Shown here one piece after another: positions 45,470-57,336 of a stretch of 64,000 nucleotides of DNA. The position numbers and the translations under genes were made by a program. The stretch is from Muricea muricata (Eukaryota > Cnidaria > Anthozoa > Malacalcyonacea > Plexauridae). Every line of letters starts with the position of its first letter. The first letter of the stretch is position 1. The DNA lies in contig OY979718.1 in assembly GCA_963855995.1 (NCBI GenBank), positions 38,253,059 to 38,317,058 of the forward strand, read 5' to 3'. Below the pieces are notes generated by a model, which had not been told where the DNA came from, did no database searches, and saw nothing but the letters and a program-made list of their open reading frames with translations.

Positions 45470-46800
45470 TCATGATAAGTCATCAATCAGACTAAGAAGT
45501 GTTATGTACAAACGTTCAGCTTCCACTGCTGTTTCAGGCATTTGTAGTCTTTCATCGTGCATAATCATTTCGGCAAGTTCGTTAAAGTGTGGACTGCATC
45601 CTCTTTGAGGGGCATTTTCGCCAAATTCTTTCTCGGCGATTTCGATCTCTTCTAGATCGGCTGGTGTAGTATAGTCTTGCGTGTTGTTCAGTTGGGGAAG
45701 AAAATACAAGATGTCTGGACGACCTGAGGGTGATTCTAGATTAGCTGAAGGTCTTATTCTGTGCGTGTTCCAGTGTTGCGCTACCTTGTGAAGTTCGTTC
45801 TGGAGCACGTCCATGAAACAAAACTTCAAACATTCTCTGTGAATGTTGTCTTCATCAGAGAACAGACCTCTATCCCTCAAATCCTTAAAATATTTGATCC
45901 ACCAATCCGTACATTGCTTCAGCAAAATGGACCACCATGCCTCGATGCGTTGGTTAGCAACCGATCTTCCATACATGAAACTTTTTTGTCCTCTAAAATC
46001 ATCTTCCGCAGACCTTCTAAAAATCGCTGAATGACTTCAACATGTATATTTTCTATACCACGGTCTGCTCTTACGATACGTGGAGTACCTTTTATTTGCC
46101 GGACGTAATCGAGGTAGTACTTCGCAACAATTTTGGGGTTATTGTTTGAGCTTGCCACTTCCAGCCAAAGAACCTTTCGACTGTACCCGTCTATTGCCCC
46201 GTGCACACAAAATCCAAATGGTTTTAACTTATCATAACCATCTATGTGCCATAGATAGTTTGGCCCTTTCGTGTGATACTTTCTTTTGCGTAGCTTGTGT
46301 CTTGATCTAGCCTCCACCCCTTCTGGATCGAGTATTTTCAAGACTCGTCGGACAATGTCTCTCGTAAAAACCAAATTACGCTCGTTCGTTAGCCTCTGGT
46401 GCATGGCCCTGTAACCAAGAATTCTTCCACTTTCTCGTAGTTTCTCTTCAATGGCTTGCACAACGTCGTCCATATCGGTCGGATTTTCTCTTCTTCGGCA
46501 ACCGTGGCTTCGTAGTATTCTTCTGAGCTGGCGTAAGCTTAGCCGAACACCGTGAAGGGTCACAAGGAAAGCCATAATTTCTGGGGCAGTATAACCAAGT
46601 CTAAAGTAGTTTACAATGGCTTCGTTACGTCCCAATTCTTGTTCTTGGTTAGCAGGACAATATTGGGGCAAAATACCCTGACAACCAGCTATTAACAACA
46701 TAAAGATAAATATAAATTTCAACATTTCTGCAGCCTCTTGCCTTTTACAACGTATAATAACACATTCGAACTTGTGCAGCGCACGTGCGCACCCAAGCAA
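45470..46800 (-). CDS. IS3EU-type DDE integrase (transposase) with one frameshift
   Basis: Read on minus from 46800 (MLGCARALHK; MLKFIFIF lower down is another possible start). A helix-turn-helix region has NYFRLGYTAPEIMAFLVTLH and LSLRQLRRILRSHGCRRR. Next comes ILGYRAMHQRLTNERNLVFT, as in IS3-type integrases, then the catalytic core: YLWHIDGYDKLKPFG (first Asp), VRADRGIENIHV (second Asp) and NQRIEAWWSILLK (Glu). The first part ends in a stop near 45919. The Glu-containing part is in another frame to 45470. A lost base in an A-run near 45985 (GACAAAAAAGTTTC on minus) explains the break. The product would cut and join the inverted repeats. Multi-copy integrase-core proteins of this type are common in fish and cnidarian gene sets. 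Confidence 0.82.
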
Positions 46801-46837
46801 GTAATCAGAAATCAGAAATGCTGAAGTACCGAAAACT

Positions 46838-47121
46838 TAAAAGTCGCGAAAAAAGTCGCAAAAAAAGTTGCGAAAAAAAGTCGCGAATAAAGTAGCGAAA
46901 AAAGTCGCGATTAAAAAAGTCGCAAAAAAAGTCGCGAAAAAAGTCGCGAATAAAGTAGCGAAAAAAGTCGCGATTAAAAAGTAGCGAAAAAAGTCGCGTT
47001 TAAAAAAATAGCGATTAAAAAAGTCGCGAAAAAAGTCGCGAATTGCGAAAAAAGTAGCGAAAAAAGTCGCGAAAATAAAAATTTAAGTGTGTCGATGGCA
47101 TGTCATCTCTGGGCCACCGTA
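46838..47121. repeat. Right terminal inverted repeat with CGCGACTTTTTT array
   Basis: On minus it reads TACGGTGGCCCAGAG, then TTAAATTTTTATTTT and about 20 units of TCGCGACTTTTT and variants. It mirrors 34349-35523. The array ends about 40 bp upstream of the transposase ATG, so it could also contain its promoter. Confidence 0.88.
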
Positions 47122-47127
47122 CATTCT
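47122..47127. repeat. Target-site duplication, right copy (CATTCT)
   Basis: Pairs with 34343-34348. Confidence 0.88.
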
Positions 47128-49550
47128 GCCTTCGTTTCACGGTTTTATTTTCTATCAGCAGTTGCGAAAGAGTATCTATAGATCTCCAATATAGACAATT
47201 TTTTTGGACAATTAGATTGAATTTCTACCCGACTAAACTAAACCAACGGTGACAGGCAACTAAAGGCATACTTTTAAATGTCAATCTAGCCCACTAGTCA
47301 GTCGAGGATCAAATGGCTCCGTCCCCTCCCGCCCCATGTATGTAGTCTCCCTCACAGAAGCTCTTACAGCCCCGACCCTTCGTTTCGTTTCAGAATACAG
47401 TAATAAATACTGAATACTAAGTATGAATTTGACGTTCGTGACGAACCAAAAGCAGCTGAAAACCTTTACGCGCACACACAAAGCACGATTTCCTGCCACT
47501 ATCCCCTTCTTGCCTGCCAATGCCATTGCCGACACAGTTTTCCCAAATTATAATTTATGCGCGGTTGGCGTAGCGACGACGAAGCTTGCATAAATTTTTG
47601 TTTACACTTGCGAGTTAACTCAACATGGCTGTATTATTGCTACGAAACAGTTTAAAGTTTACATAGTAGTTTGGTAATTTAGAAAAATGAACACAGTATT
47701 TTGTTAAACGTATTCAGGCAAGGGTGTTTGATTATGGAATGGCAACATTCAGCCGATCGCCACACGCGGTTTGAGGTTGGTGTTTCAATTAAATTTAGTA
47801 GCAACATGCTTCGAACGTGGAAACTATGTTTGCCGAAGGCTTTAGGCTTTTGGGATTATAGCACTTTATATATTAAGATGATTATTCATTGCGTGTTCGC
47901 AATTTTTGTTAAGTATTTTTCTCTCGCGTGCAGTTAAGTTGCTTTAAATGGCGTTATTGCATCGAGTACCTTTTGTATATGTGTTAATACATGTGGGATG
48001 TTTAACTGTACATATTATAATTATAGTATTTTGACGTACCGAACTGGCTTTGCATCGCTTTAGATACCGTTGGTTTTAGTTTGCAGTGTGCCAAAGTGTT
48101 TCAAATCTTCTAACCTGATTCTCTCCCATTTTCCAGCTTATAATTGCTTTTAATAACGTTTCTAAATAAACCATTAGTCTATCACAGAATATAATTTTGA
48201 AATATTAGCACTGACAGTCGCTGTCATATAAACTACCAGAATCTTTAAATAAAAAACTATGCAACGCATAATATACATATATAATAGTTATGGAGACACT
48301 TTAGTTTAGTATAACTATACTTTGTTATTATAGCTATCACTAATATGCATAGACTATTGCAGCTGTCTCTTGAATCTTGATCCTGATAAAGTCATAAGTC
48401 ACTCAGATAAATTTATGTCACGTCCAAACTGCATATACTTGCAATACGTTCCCAGGTTGACAATTGATAAAAATGGTATTAAAGTCGGAGCTTCTCAGAG
48501 AATGGGTACAGTTCTAGTAAATGGATATATTGACTGCAGTTGATTAAGGCATTAACTGCCGAATTCCAAAAAAACTGTGGGCCCCCATTGTTATATTGTA
48601 TTCTAGGTTTTGATATGGGAATCCCAAGCAATGCATGCAATATTTAAATGCCAGTCATGCATTCATCAAGGTTTCCACAATTGCAGGAATTTTTCTTGGG
48701 GGGGGGGGGGAGAGATATCAATATTGATTGCACATATTATAGAATGTTCTCAGAAACTGCAGAAAAAATACACTATAAATTGTTCCTAGAATAACAACAA
48801 TACAGAAGAGTTTGATGTCCATGGCCGCCCAGAGAAATTTGAGCATCTTCCCCCACTGAGTTATCCACAGGTGAGAACAGTGTCATGCCCTTGCTAACAC
48901 AGTTGTGTATAATAATAGAAAGGAAATAATGGATAATTATAATTGAATATTAAATCAATAATTATAAATTGTAATAATTTGTCCTGGAATTTGTACAGCA
49001 AGACCATTATTAAAGTGTATATGACACAAAATATTATATTCTCTAGTTGGACTTTCGAGGCATATAACTTCAAAAGATCCATCGACTACTAGAGAATGAA
49101 AAAAATCGTGTCATATTCTACTTTAAATTACAGTTATATTTAAATTATAATTACAAATATAAAAAGTTAGAATATCATGATTGAATCAATTTATACCTAC
49201 AATAAAAAACATTTTATTAGTTGATATCTCCATGACTTGCTAACTAACTTTTAGTTTTTGTTTAAAAAGGCAGGAAAACACCCCCCCCCCCCCCCCCAAG
49301 GAAACGCATGTGTCAAATAATAATTTTTTTTTCACATTTGCCATTGTGAACCCAACAGACGTACAATTAGGTTTTCTAAAGCAGATGTTTGCGCTAATTA
49401 AAAACAATTTTACCGTAATATTTGGAAATCGTACTCGTAACCTACTTTGATATCCATACAGAAATGCGTTGGACCCACGGAAGCCTAGACATGCGATATT
49501 TAACTAGCAGCATAGGTAGCCTAGAAATCGGTGGTTTTTAACATTAAATA
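47128..49550. other. Intergenic, no gene recognised
   Basis: AT-rich DNA. A run of 13 G (48698-48710) and a run of 17 C (49281-49297) are the only distinct tracts. Open frames here show no domain motifs. Confidence 0.5.
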
Positions 49551-49559
49551 AATGAATCT

Positions 49560-49672
49560 TGTACATAATATTCCTTTTACAGCTGTCAGAAACTCGCGGA
49601 ATTTTTTTTTTCTCGTGGGATAGTCGGTCAGTCTCGCGCGACGTTCGTGTAGTATTATCGGTTTATTATTGT
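49560..49672 (+). repeat. Dispersed repeat shared with 37209-37320
   Basis: Same order of blocks AATATTCCTTT, CTGTCAGAAACTCGC and GATAGTCGGTCAGTCTC. Confidence 0.55.
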
Positions 49673-49699
49673 ATAGACTCCCATCGAATATTTAATAAT

Positions 49700-50595
49700 T
49701 ATTGGATGAGGTTGAGCGGAATATCAAGGAATATAACGCCCAACCGATGCCTCAATAATTCTTGATATTCCGCGAAAACCGAATTCAATAATTATTTTAT
49801 TATTCACATAAAAAGTACACCAGAATATTTTGCAATCCAACAAAACCGACGTCGCCATAGAAATTCAATACCTCTTACGCCATTTTTCGCTCAAAAACGT
49901 TTCCGTTTGCTGGCGTCAGCACATTACTTGAAAATGTGACATCATGATTACAAAACATCAAAAATGGACCATTCCCCAATTAGACAAAGTTTTAAATTGG
50001 AAAACAATTTTAGCACAGTTGGAAAGAGCTTCCTAAATTTAGTGAAATTGTGAAGTTTGGTTGCAAAATATTGTAAAATGTGGAAAATATAGTCCTGTAA
50101 ATTTTGTATACTTTTGTATTACGCACGGAAAAGCGTTACCACTATGTGGAAATGTGGTAACGCTTTTTCCCGCGTAATACAAAAGTATACAAAATTCGCA
50201 ATCTTTATATTACTATATTTTCGACATTTAAAAATATTTTACAACTTATTTTCACAATTTCACTAAATTTAGGAAGCTCTTTCCAACTGTGCTAAAATCG
50301 TTTTCCAATTTGAAAGTTTGTCTAATTGGGGAATGGTCCATTGTTCGTAAAAGTGACGTCAGAATTACGAACAGTGGGAATTCTCTGTAGGTCATTAGAC
50401 AATCAACATGCGACTTGCATACATAGTGAATAATAATGAACAATTATTGATGAGGTCGAGCAGGATATGAGGAATTATTAAGACAGAGGTTTGTGTTACC
50501 TGTCGAAGCCGAAGGCTGAGGCAGATAACACAAACCGAGGCCTTAATAATACCTCGTATCCTGCGAGAACCGAATTTAGTAATTGTTTTATTATT
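49700..50595. repeat. Nested palindromes: two related short ones flanking a long inverted repeat
   Basis: Two short palindromic units (about 49703-49797 and 50449-50590) share GATGAGG, a GGATAT / ATATCC pair and CGAATT-ARTAATT, in the same orientation. Between them a 371-bp inverted repeat (49972-50342) has arms starting ATGGACCATTCCCCAATTAG. At its centre is a hairpin built from GTATACTTTTGTATTACGC and its mirror. Probably two MITE families. No coding content. Confidence 0.6.
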
Positions 50596-50752
50596 TTTTG
50601 AAAATATTTTAAACTCAGTTTAAACGCTTGCTTTGTAAGTAAGAAGACACAAGCTGCTAATAATGGAACATCATGATTCATGAAATTGTTCTGAAACTTT
50701 AATAAGCCAGTCAGACCACGAAAAGTATTCTTAAAACAATTTTCAGATTACA

Positions 50753-50847
50753 AGATCAGTTAATATACGACGAAATGAGTCATAATGTCGTATATTTGTT
50801 TTCAATATACGACAAAATGACTCATAATGTCGTATATTTATTTTCAA
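50753..50847. repeat. Two copies of a palindrome centred on TGASTCA
   Basis: Two units of about 40 bp, AATATACGAC...GTCGTATATT, each have ATGAGTCAT or ATGACTCAT at the centre. The central heptamer matches the AP-1 (bZIP) consensus. No promoter is recognised nearby. Confidence 0.6.
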
Positions 50848-51029
50848 CCCCAAATTTGGGCAACTATTAAGCGGATATGACGATTTCACCTCTAGCTCTT
50901 AACCAATCAAAACTTCTAAAATATTTTCAATAAATAATATAATAAGTTTTCTGTACTCGGATTAGCTCGCTACTAGTAGGATATTAGCACACATAAACTT
51001 AGATAAAGTTTTTGAAGGTTAGTACTTGA

Positions 51030-52690
51030 TTTAAATGTCGCCTACCCTAAAATTAACAGTGAATGGTTATCATTTGGGAGTGCTGAATATTTGCCTGAAA
51101 TATCTGTTCAAAGTGTGGCAAGGAAGCTCTTTCATATTGATGTGAACAAAGCCCCTGGACCCTTTGACCCTAATTTAAAACTTTTAAAGATGTTCCCTGA
51201 ATATATTGCAATACCACTTACTGATGTATACAATCACCGGAAGTGTGGAAAATCTCTAATATAGCTAGTGTCCTGAAGTTACAACCATGCTCCACGGTCG
51301 AGGACTTAAGACCAATTGCTTTGACAAGTGTTCTATCAAAAATCCAAGAGTCATATGTAATGGACTGGGTTTTTAGAGGATACTAGGCATCGAATAAGTG
51401 ATTCACAGTTTGGTGGTCTTGCTGGGATGTCTGCTGTTACGGCGCTTCTTTTTATGTTGCATAAATGGTATCAAGCAATGGAAACTTCGAAGAGAATTAT
51501 TAGAGTCACTTTCCTTCATTTTAGATAGGCTTTTGACCTTATTGACCACAACCAGCTACTGAAGAATTTTGATGATATTGGAGTGCGCTCTGGTGTGATT
51601 GGTTGGTACGCATCATATCTAAACAAACGATCCCAAATAGCTTTGTACCGTGGGGCCAAATCGGAAAGAATGATAACTCATGGCGGTATACCTCAAGGAA
51701 GTAAACTGGGACCCATAGCTTTTATAATAAAAATTAACGATCTTCCCTCAGCTACAAATTGGGACCCAAATGATGAACAGAATTTAAGTAATAGCTGTGA
51801 CGGGGAGACTGTACTGTTTATGGATGATACCACTTTGTCCGAAGTGTGTGATGTATCAAATCATATCTCGGGCACATGTCTTGGTAATTCCCAAACAAAC
51901 GTTGAAAGAGTAGCCTGTTTTGCACGTCAAGAGAGAATGGAGCTTAATGCCAAAAAATGCAAAGAAATGATCATTGATTTTAGGAAAAATAAGATAATTG
52001 TCCCAGAAACAATAATTGGAAATCAACCAATCCCCCGGGTAAAGTCATACAAACTGCTGGGTATCTGGTTAGATGATGATATGAAATGGTCGACAAATAC
52101 GGATTATATTACTAAAAAAGCAGCTAAGCGGCTTTATTTGTTAAGAAAGTTGAAAATTGCGGTGCTTCCAAAGACGACCTAAAATCTTTCTATTGTGCTA
52201 CAATAAGATCTATTGTTGAATATGGAGCCCAAATATGGCACGGAAATCTTACCAATGATTACCATAGGCAGCATGATGCAATCGAAAGAATCCAAAAAAG
52301 AGCGCTCCGTATTATTTATCCTGGTTTGAAATATGACGAAGCTCTCGAGAAAGGAAAATTGAAATCATTGAAGCTACGAAGAAATGATTTTCTTGTGGGA
52401 CTCATTAAGAGTCTTCGCATATCCTTCATCGTTTGTTACCGGAACAAAATTCAGACATTAAATGTATGGCAACTAGATCAAGTGGAAAGGAAATTTACAA
52501 TTTTTATTGTAGAACAGAACGTTTTAAGGCTAGCCCAATTGCATTTGCGAAAACCAAATATAATGAGCGCATTGACTAACACTTCGCTATGTATTTCGAT
52601 ATTTCTATTAGCTTTAAAATATCTACTTAATTCTATTTTTAACTAGTTTTTTTTTTAATTAATGTAAAAAACAATTTGACAATGTAAATA
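51030..52690 (+). pseudogene. 5'-truncated LINE reverse transcriptase
   Basis: It opens inside the reverse transcriptase with FHIDVNKAPGPFDPNLKLLK (about 51140), then KLQPCSTVEDLRPIALTS. One longer frame (51583-52182) has GVIGWYASYLNKRSQIALYR, GGIPQGSKLGPIAFIIKIND and the catalytic VLFMDDTTLS. The C-terminal part has IVEYGAQIWHGNLTNDYHR and IQKRALRIIYPG. There are several frame breaks, and no endonuclease is present. The family differs from the two LINEs at 19-28 kb. Confidence 0.82.
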
Positions 52691-52739
52691 TATATTTAAA
52701 TTCAGAACGGTAGTTATTGTTCTAATATTACTTGTAAAC

Positions 52740-53450
52740 ATATGATAATTTATTTTACAAGCTGTGTCACAACACTAAAAAAACATTACACATTTTGACA
52801 GGGAATCACAACAGCTTTTGGCCAATCACTGTGATCCCAAAATAACAAACATACAATTTACAAACTTTAAATAAGAGCTGGATGTTGCAGAAACAACATC
52901 CATTACACACATACAAACACGCATACATTACATTACACACATACATACAAACACACTACAATTAATTTAAAAACAGCACGTAATAGGTTTGGTTAGGTCC
53001 CGGGCCTGGTTACATTTAAGACAAATTGTTTTCCAAGATCGAAGATCATCAACGTTATAGTTCAATTCTAATGCAGTATGGTAATATTGAAGTAAGAGCT
53101 TTTTAAAGATAGTTAGAGAGTTAAATTTATTGGTTATTGGTCTTGGTAATATATTCCAGATCCTTGTGGTCCTTATTGTATAGGTCTGTTGGTAGGTGGA
53201 AGTCTTGGAACTTTTGAGAGTTCGCATCCAATGATCTTGTAATTCGAGAGATTTTAGGTTTTGGAAGGACTGAAGATCAATAAGCCTTTGCTTGTAGCTG
53301 GTTTCACAAATGAAGGGTAGATCCAGGATGTATTTAGAAGCAGGTCTCTGTACGCGCTCTAAGCGAGAGATGAGGTCAATTGTTTGCGGAGACCAAAGTT
53401 GTGCACCATAACCCATTTGCGACCGAACAAGTGTAAAGTACAGCGTCCGA
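52740..53450 (-). pseudogene. 5'-truncated LINE, C-terminal reverse-transcriptase part
   Basis: On minus from about 53420: MGYGAQLWSPQTIDLISRLE, RVQRPASKYILDLPF and a final KCNQARDLTKPITCCF, an arrangement typical of LINE C-termini. The 3' untranslated part (52966-52740) is CA/TACA-rich. The 5' truncation and a good remaining frame suggest a young fragment. It is tail-to-tail with the LINE at 51030-52690. Confidence 0.75.
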
Positions 53451-53495
53451 CGTGCTATATTTAGCTATATATAGCTATTGTAATATATTATTAAA

Positions 53496-53518
53496 ACCAT
53501 TACCATTACCATTACCAT
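53496..53518. repeat. (CATTAC)n short microsatellite
   Basis: About four units. Such arrays often mark a LINE or SINE 3' end on plus, but no body was recognised before it. Confidence 0.6.
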
Positions 53519-53519
53519 A

Positions 53520-56500
53520 CACAAGTATAAAATACAGTTTTTTATGAATTAATACTGAACAAGACGCCTGCTAAGGCGTTCACTCCGCCTGCCAAAACGA
53601 AAATGGGCTCAAGGCTGTAACTAAAGCGTTCATTGGAGGTGGGGTATATTCACTTATTTCTGTTCTGCCCAACGAACTCCTTTAAATCAGTTATTATTAG
53701 GGTACCTTCCAAGGCATTTTAAGACATTGCTAGCCCATCTTATGTAATCACTAAGGTCACCAAAAATCAATTGCATTTTTTAGAATTTAATTTAAATTAA
53801 AGACTTTATAGTACATGTATTAAACAAATTCTTTTGTCATAATACCACCAACATATGGCTATTTTATTTTTGGGTAGTTGCAAGTAAAGAAAATTTTACC
53901 AAAAGTGTATACAACCTGAAAGCCTGTAACCTGATAGCATCATTTAAATCGATTCTGTAGCACACTGCCTGAAGTCTCCACGATATAATTTGTTGGGAAC
54001 TTTAGACTAGCATATGTATTTTTGGAATTGGAATGTTAAATGTCTCTTACCATTTATAAATGTATGAGATCCAACGAGCAAATAAATCATTTTGCACGAA
54101 ATATCAGCATCTCAACATAGGTATAGAAAACCAAGGAAAGAAATCATAATGAATACTTCGTGATTAGAACTAGAAACACATTTTCTAGACTCACTCCTTG
54201 ATCATGGATTGATGAAGTCCATCAAAATTTGCCGTTTTAAAGCATTTCTGGAGCAATGTTTTGATAAAGAACCCTCCTTTCCCTTTTTGTTCACTATTAC
54301 ATGTTAAAAATTGTGTTTTGTATATTAATATTGATTCTTGTGTAGAAATTAGAATTAGAATTTTTTTAAAAGTGGAAACACAACAGAAAATGACGGAAAC
54401 ACGCTCTCAATACTTCACCGCGATACATCGCTCTTCGGTAAAGTTTCGCGGTGGAATTTGTCGTTTTAAAACATTTTGCATGAGAATCTTTGCACGTAAA
54501 ACCTTCTTGCGGTTTAGATGTTCTAGCATACATGTTAAAATGCGTGTTTTGTTGACATATTCGCTAGAAATTGAGTCTAAACGCCTTGTTTAGGTCGGCT
54601 CACGCGGCTTGTGCCCAGCGGTATCACCTATGAGCGCTGCACCGACTTCTGACTCCGAAAAAAAATAAAAATAAAAAAAAAAACAGAAACGGGGCAAATT
54701 TAAAACTCCGCCTTGCCTACGGCAGGCGGAGTAATAAGTCTCCCGAAAGCTGGAAAAAGTTATAATTGTTTTGAATTGCTGTAATAACAAAAACTGTGCT
54801 CAATTTTGAGGTCAACAAGCGTTTGTTTCGCCCAAAACATTTATATTTTTTAAGAATTTGAAACCTTCAGCAAAATTTGTTTGAAACATTTTTTATAACG
54901 ATTTTTTATAATTTTAAATAACGATAATTAGTAGTGTTTTATGCGGTATTAGCTGAAGTTGTTTACATTGCTAAACTGACTAATAAGTATATTTTATTAA
55001 AATATAACTGCATTGGGATGTTTTTTTTTGGTAGCAGTTGTTGTCTATATAATAAAACAGTTGTTCTACCCACTCTCATCATATATGTGCGATAGCCGAC
55101 TCGGTGCTACGCACCTAGTTAGCTATCAGCTCATATATGAGTGGAGCCGCCGAAGCGAGTGGGCCACAAGTGTTCCTATGACGTCTACACTGCATCTATA
55201 GTTGAACAGACAACGGCAACATGTCAAAGGTTGAAAGATTAAAAATTTTGCGAAGCTAAGTCTTGTACTTGTAGTTTCGGTGTTTAAAAAAAAATCGCAG
55301 TGTTTAAACAAAATCGCAGGCCATTGGACGTGTTCGTGATCTAGACAAAACAAAGAATGCCATTGGCCGCTGTAAATTCTAAAGTGGATGGGATTGGCTT
55401 GTTTTTGTCACTGAAATGCCGATATATTTACATATGATATACGTAACTCTACGCTCCAGCTCATATAGTAAACTGACATTTTTTATTGAATAACTTGCCT
55501 TTTTTTATTTCACAATTTGCCTTTGTTGTGCCCTTCATTAAAAATTATTTATTTATGTCTTGCAAAAGGTAAAAAATTGCATTTTAGAGCAGAATAAATT
55601 TTCCTCTTTGTTCCATATTTGGTGAAAAATTACGAATTTGTTCGCGATGAGAATATTATTTGTGAAGCAAAAAAGGCATATTTGCATCTCTCGCATAGTT
55701 ACACTAAGCAAATGGTTAAAAATGTCCTTCAGAATTATTATAAATCAGCTAGTGCAAAATTGCAAATATAATTTTTCATCTGTTAGTGAAACCAGTGTCC
55801 GTGAATGCGCAATCCCCATCCCCGCCCTCCTCCCCACAAGGCATGGTATCTGTTAAGCGGCTTGCGACATCCATTCTGTCTGCAGAATTTCGGTCATACA
55901 GTAAAGGAGAATTTTATAGAGCGGTACCAATTAAGAAACGTTAAAATCCTTGCAATTCAACCTTTTTGAGACTCAGACGAGGACAAGAAACAGACCAAGT
56001 AGTTTTGTGTCAATCGACGGATGACCCTCACCACTAGCAATACTCAAATGTCCTCCTCTTCGATACACACCAACGTACGTACACGTCAACAGCTGTGACC
56101 ACTACGGCAGTGAAACTCTAAACCCTTCGTACCGATAGAAACGCCGCAAATTGAGTGTTATCATAACGACAAAGATCAGGGGCCAGTTGTATAAAACTCT
56201 TAATCACTTTTTTTAATCACTGTTTTGTAATTAAATAGTGATTAAGTACAAAATACGTTGTTCTGATTGGTTGACGTATCCACTAATCATAGTTAACTTT
56301 AACCACTTTTTTATACAACCGGCCCCTGGTCTGATTGTTTCCCTTGCTTTCCATAAGCGAGCTATTCCTAGTAGCAATGTCATCAGAGCCCTACCAAGAC
56401 TAAAGAATTCCTCCATGAAAAGATTTAATTCCTAAAAGTTGATGATATGGCAAAAATAAGACTTATAGTTTGTTTTGGAGGTGTATAAATACTAAAGATA

Positions 56501-57180
56501 TTTGCTTTTCGGTTTACGCGATGATTCTGTGAATTGTGACGACGAATACGACAAGAAATGCTCATTTACTGTACAATGATGAATTCTCAACAAGCGGATT
56601 GAGGCGAAACCTTCCCTAAAGAATGCTACTTTCACAAAAAACCACAAATTTATGAGAGATTATTCAGCAGACGGGTTGTTAATACCTCAAGACGTTAATA
56701 ACAGAATTCTGGCCTGATAATGCATAGATATGTCGTAAGCAAGGAGTGTGACCGCCATAGTAGTAAGAACAATTGAGAACATTGTCCTGAAGAAAATTAT
56801 TGAATGACCGATTTCTCTCCCTAAGCTTCAGGATGCTAAAAACGACTGATCAAAGTGACACGTACAAGCAGGCATGGACATAGAAAAAGAAATTCAATTT
56901 ACCTAAAGCTAGTTACATAAATGGAGTGGTACAATAGCTGATAAAGTCAGTTCGAAGGGCATTATAAAGGTGAAATTCTGTTTCGATGTAGTCTCGATAA
57001 CACCACAAACGTCAAGTTTTCTGTATGTTCCGAGACTTGTCCTTGTGCTCCCTTAATATTTCAGTGAAAACTTTAGTGCTGATCAGAAATGTTTAATTAT
57101 TGTAGGATTATTTAAGTTTTAGAGTCAATCATGATTAATAAACCACAATATTGAAATATACTACATAAGTGTTAAAGTTT
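53520..57180. other. Intergenic with small palindromes, no gene recognised
   Basis: It contains a 28-bp hairpin ACTCCGCC...GGCGGAGT at 54705-54732 and an inverted repeat at 55071-55144 (CACTCTCATCATATATG and mirror). An A-rich tract at about 54657-54685 resembles a SINE tail. A MITE at 56177-56328 is listed separately. Other open frames show no motifs. Confidence 0.5.
56177..56328. mobile_element. MITE with CAGGGGCCRGTTGTATAAAA ends
   Basis: CAGGGGCCAGTTGTATAAAA on the left mirrors TTTTTTATACAACCGGCCCCTG on the right. Inside are TTAATCACTT and AACCACTTTT repeats. Its ends resemble those of 2649-2884. Confidence 0.7.
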
Positions 57181-57336
57181 CATTGATGTTGGTTTTTCTT
57201 TTACATTTAAAAGGTTAAAACGTGAGGTGCATCTGTATGTTGACAATTATAGAGTTTTTTCTTCTAATCACTGATGATTCATTTGTGGCCTTTTACACCT
57301 TTGGTAGCCTTCAGTAAGTTTACACTGAGTGAAACG

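Larger units (their letters stand above)
34349..47121. mobile_element. 12.8-kb IS3EU-type DNA transposon carrying a HECT E3 ligase and a DDE integrase
   Basis: Ends are mirror images: TACGGTGGCCCAGAGATGAC from the left, and its reverse complement ending at 47121. About 77 bp match with two mismatches, then both ends continue into CGCGACTTTTT arrays. CATTCT is present on both outer flanks (34343-34348 and 47122-47127), a perfect 6-bp target duplication. Inside, the E3-ligase gene runs on plus (35573-43183) and the transposase gene on minus (46800-45470), converging. A 6-bp duplication with TAY...RTA ends and an IS3-like integrase is, from memory, how the IS3EU superfamily is defined. Secondary insertions are a hAT-like element (34503-35424) and several MITEs. 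Polinton was considered and rejected because the ends and gene content differ. Confidence 0.9.

Noticed and set aside
45470..46800. Integrase as part of a retrotransposon
   Set aside because: No reverse transcriptase, LTR or primer site is present, and the gene lies between inverted repeats with a 6-bp duplication.
34349..47121. Polinton/Maverick element
   Set aside because: It also makes 6-bp duplications, but the ends are TAC and not AG, and there is no polymerase B, packaging ATPase or capsid gene.
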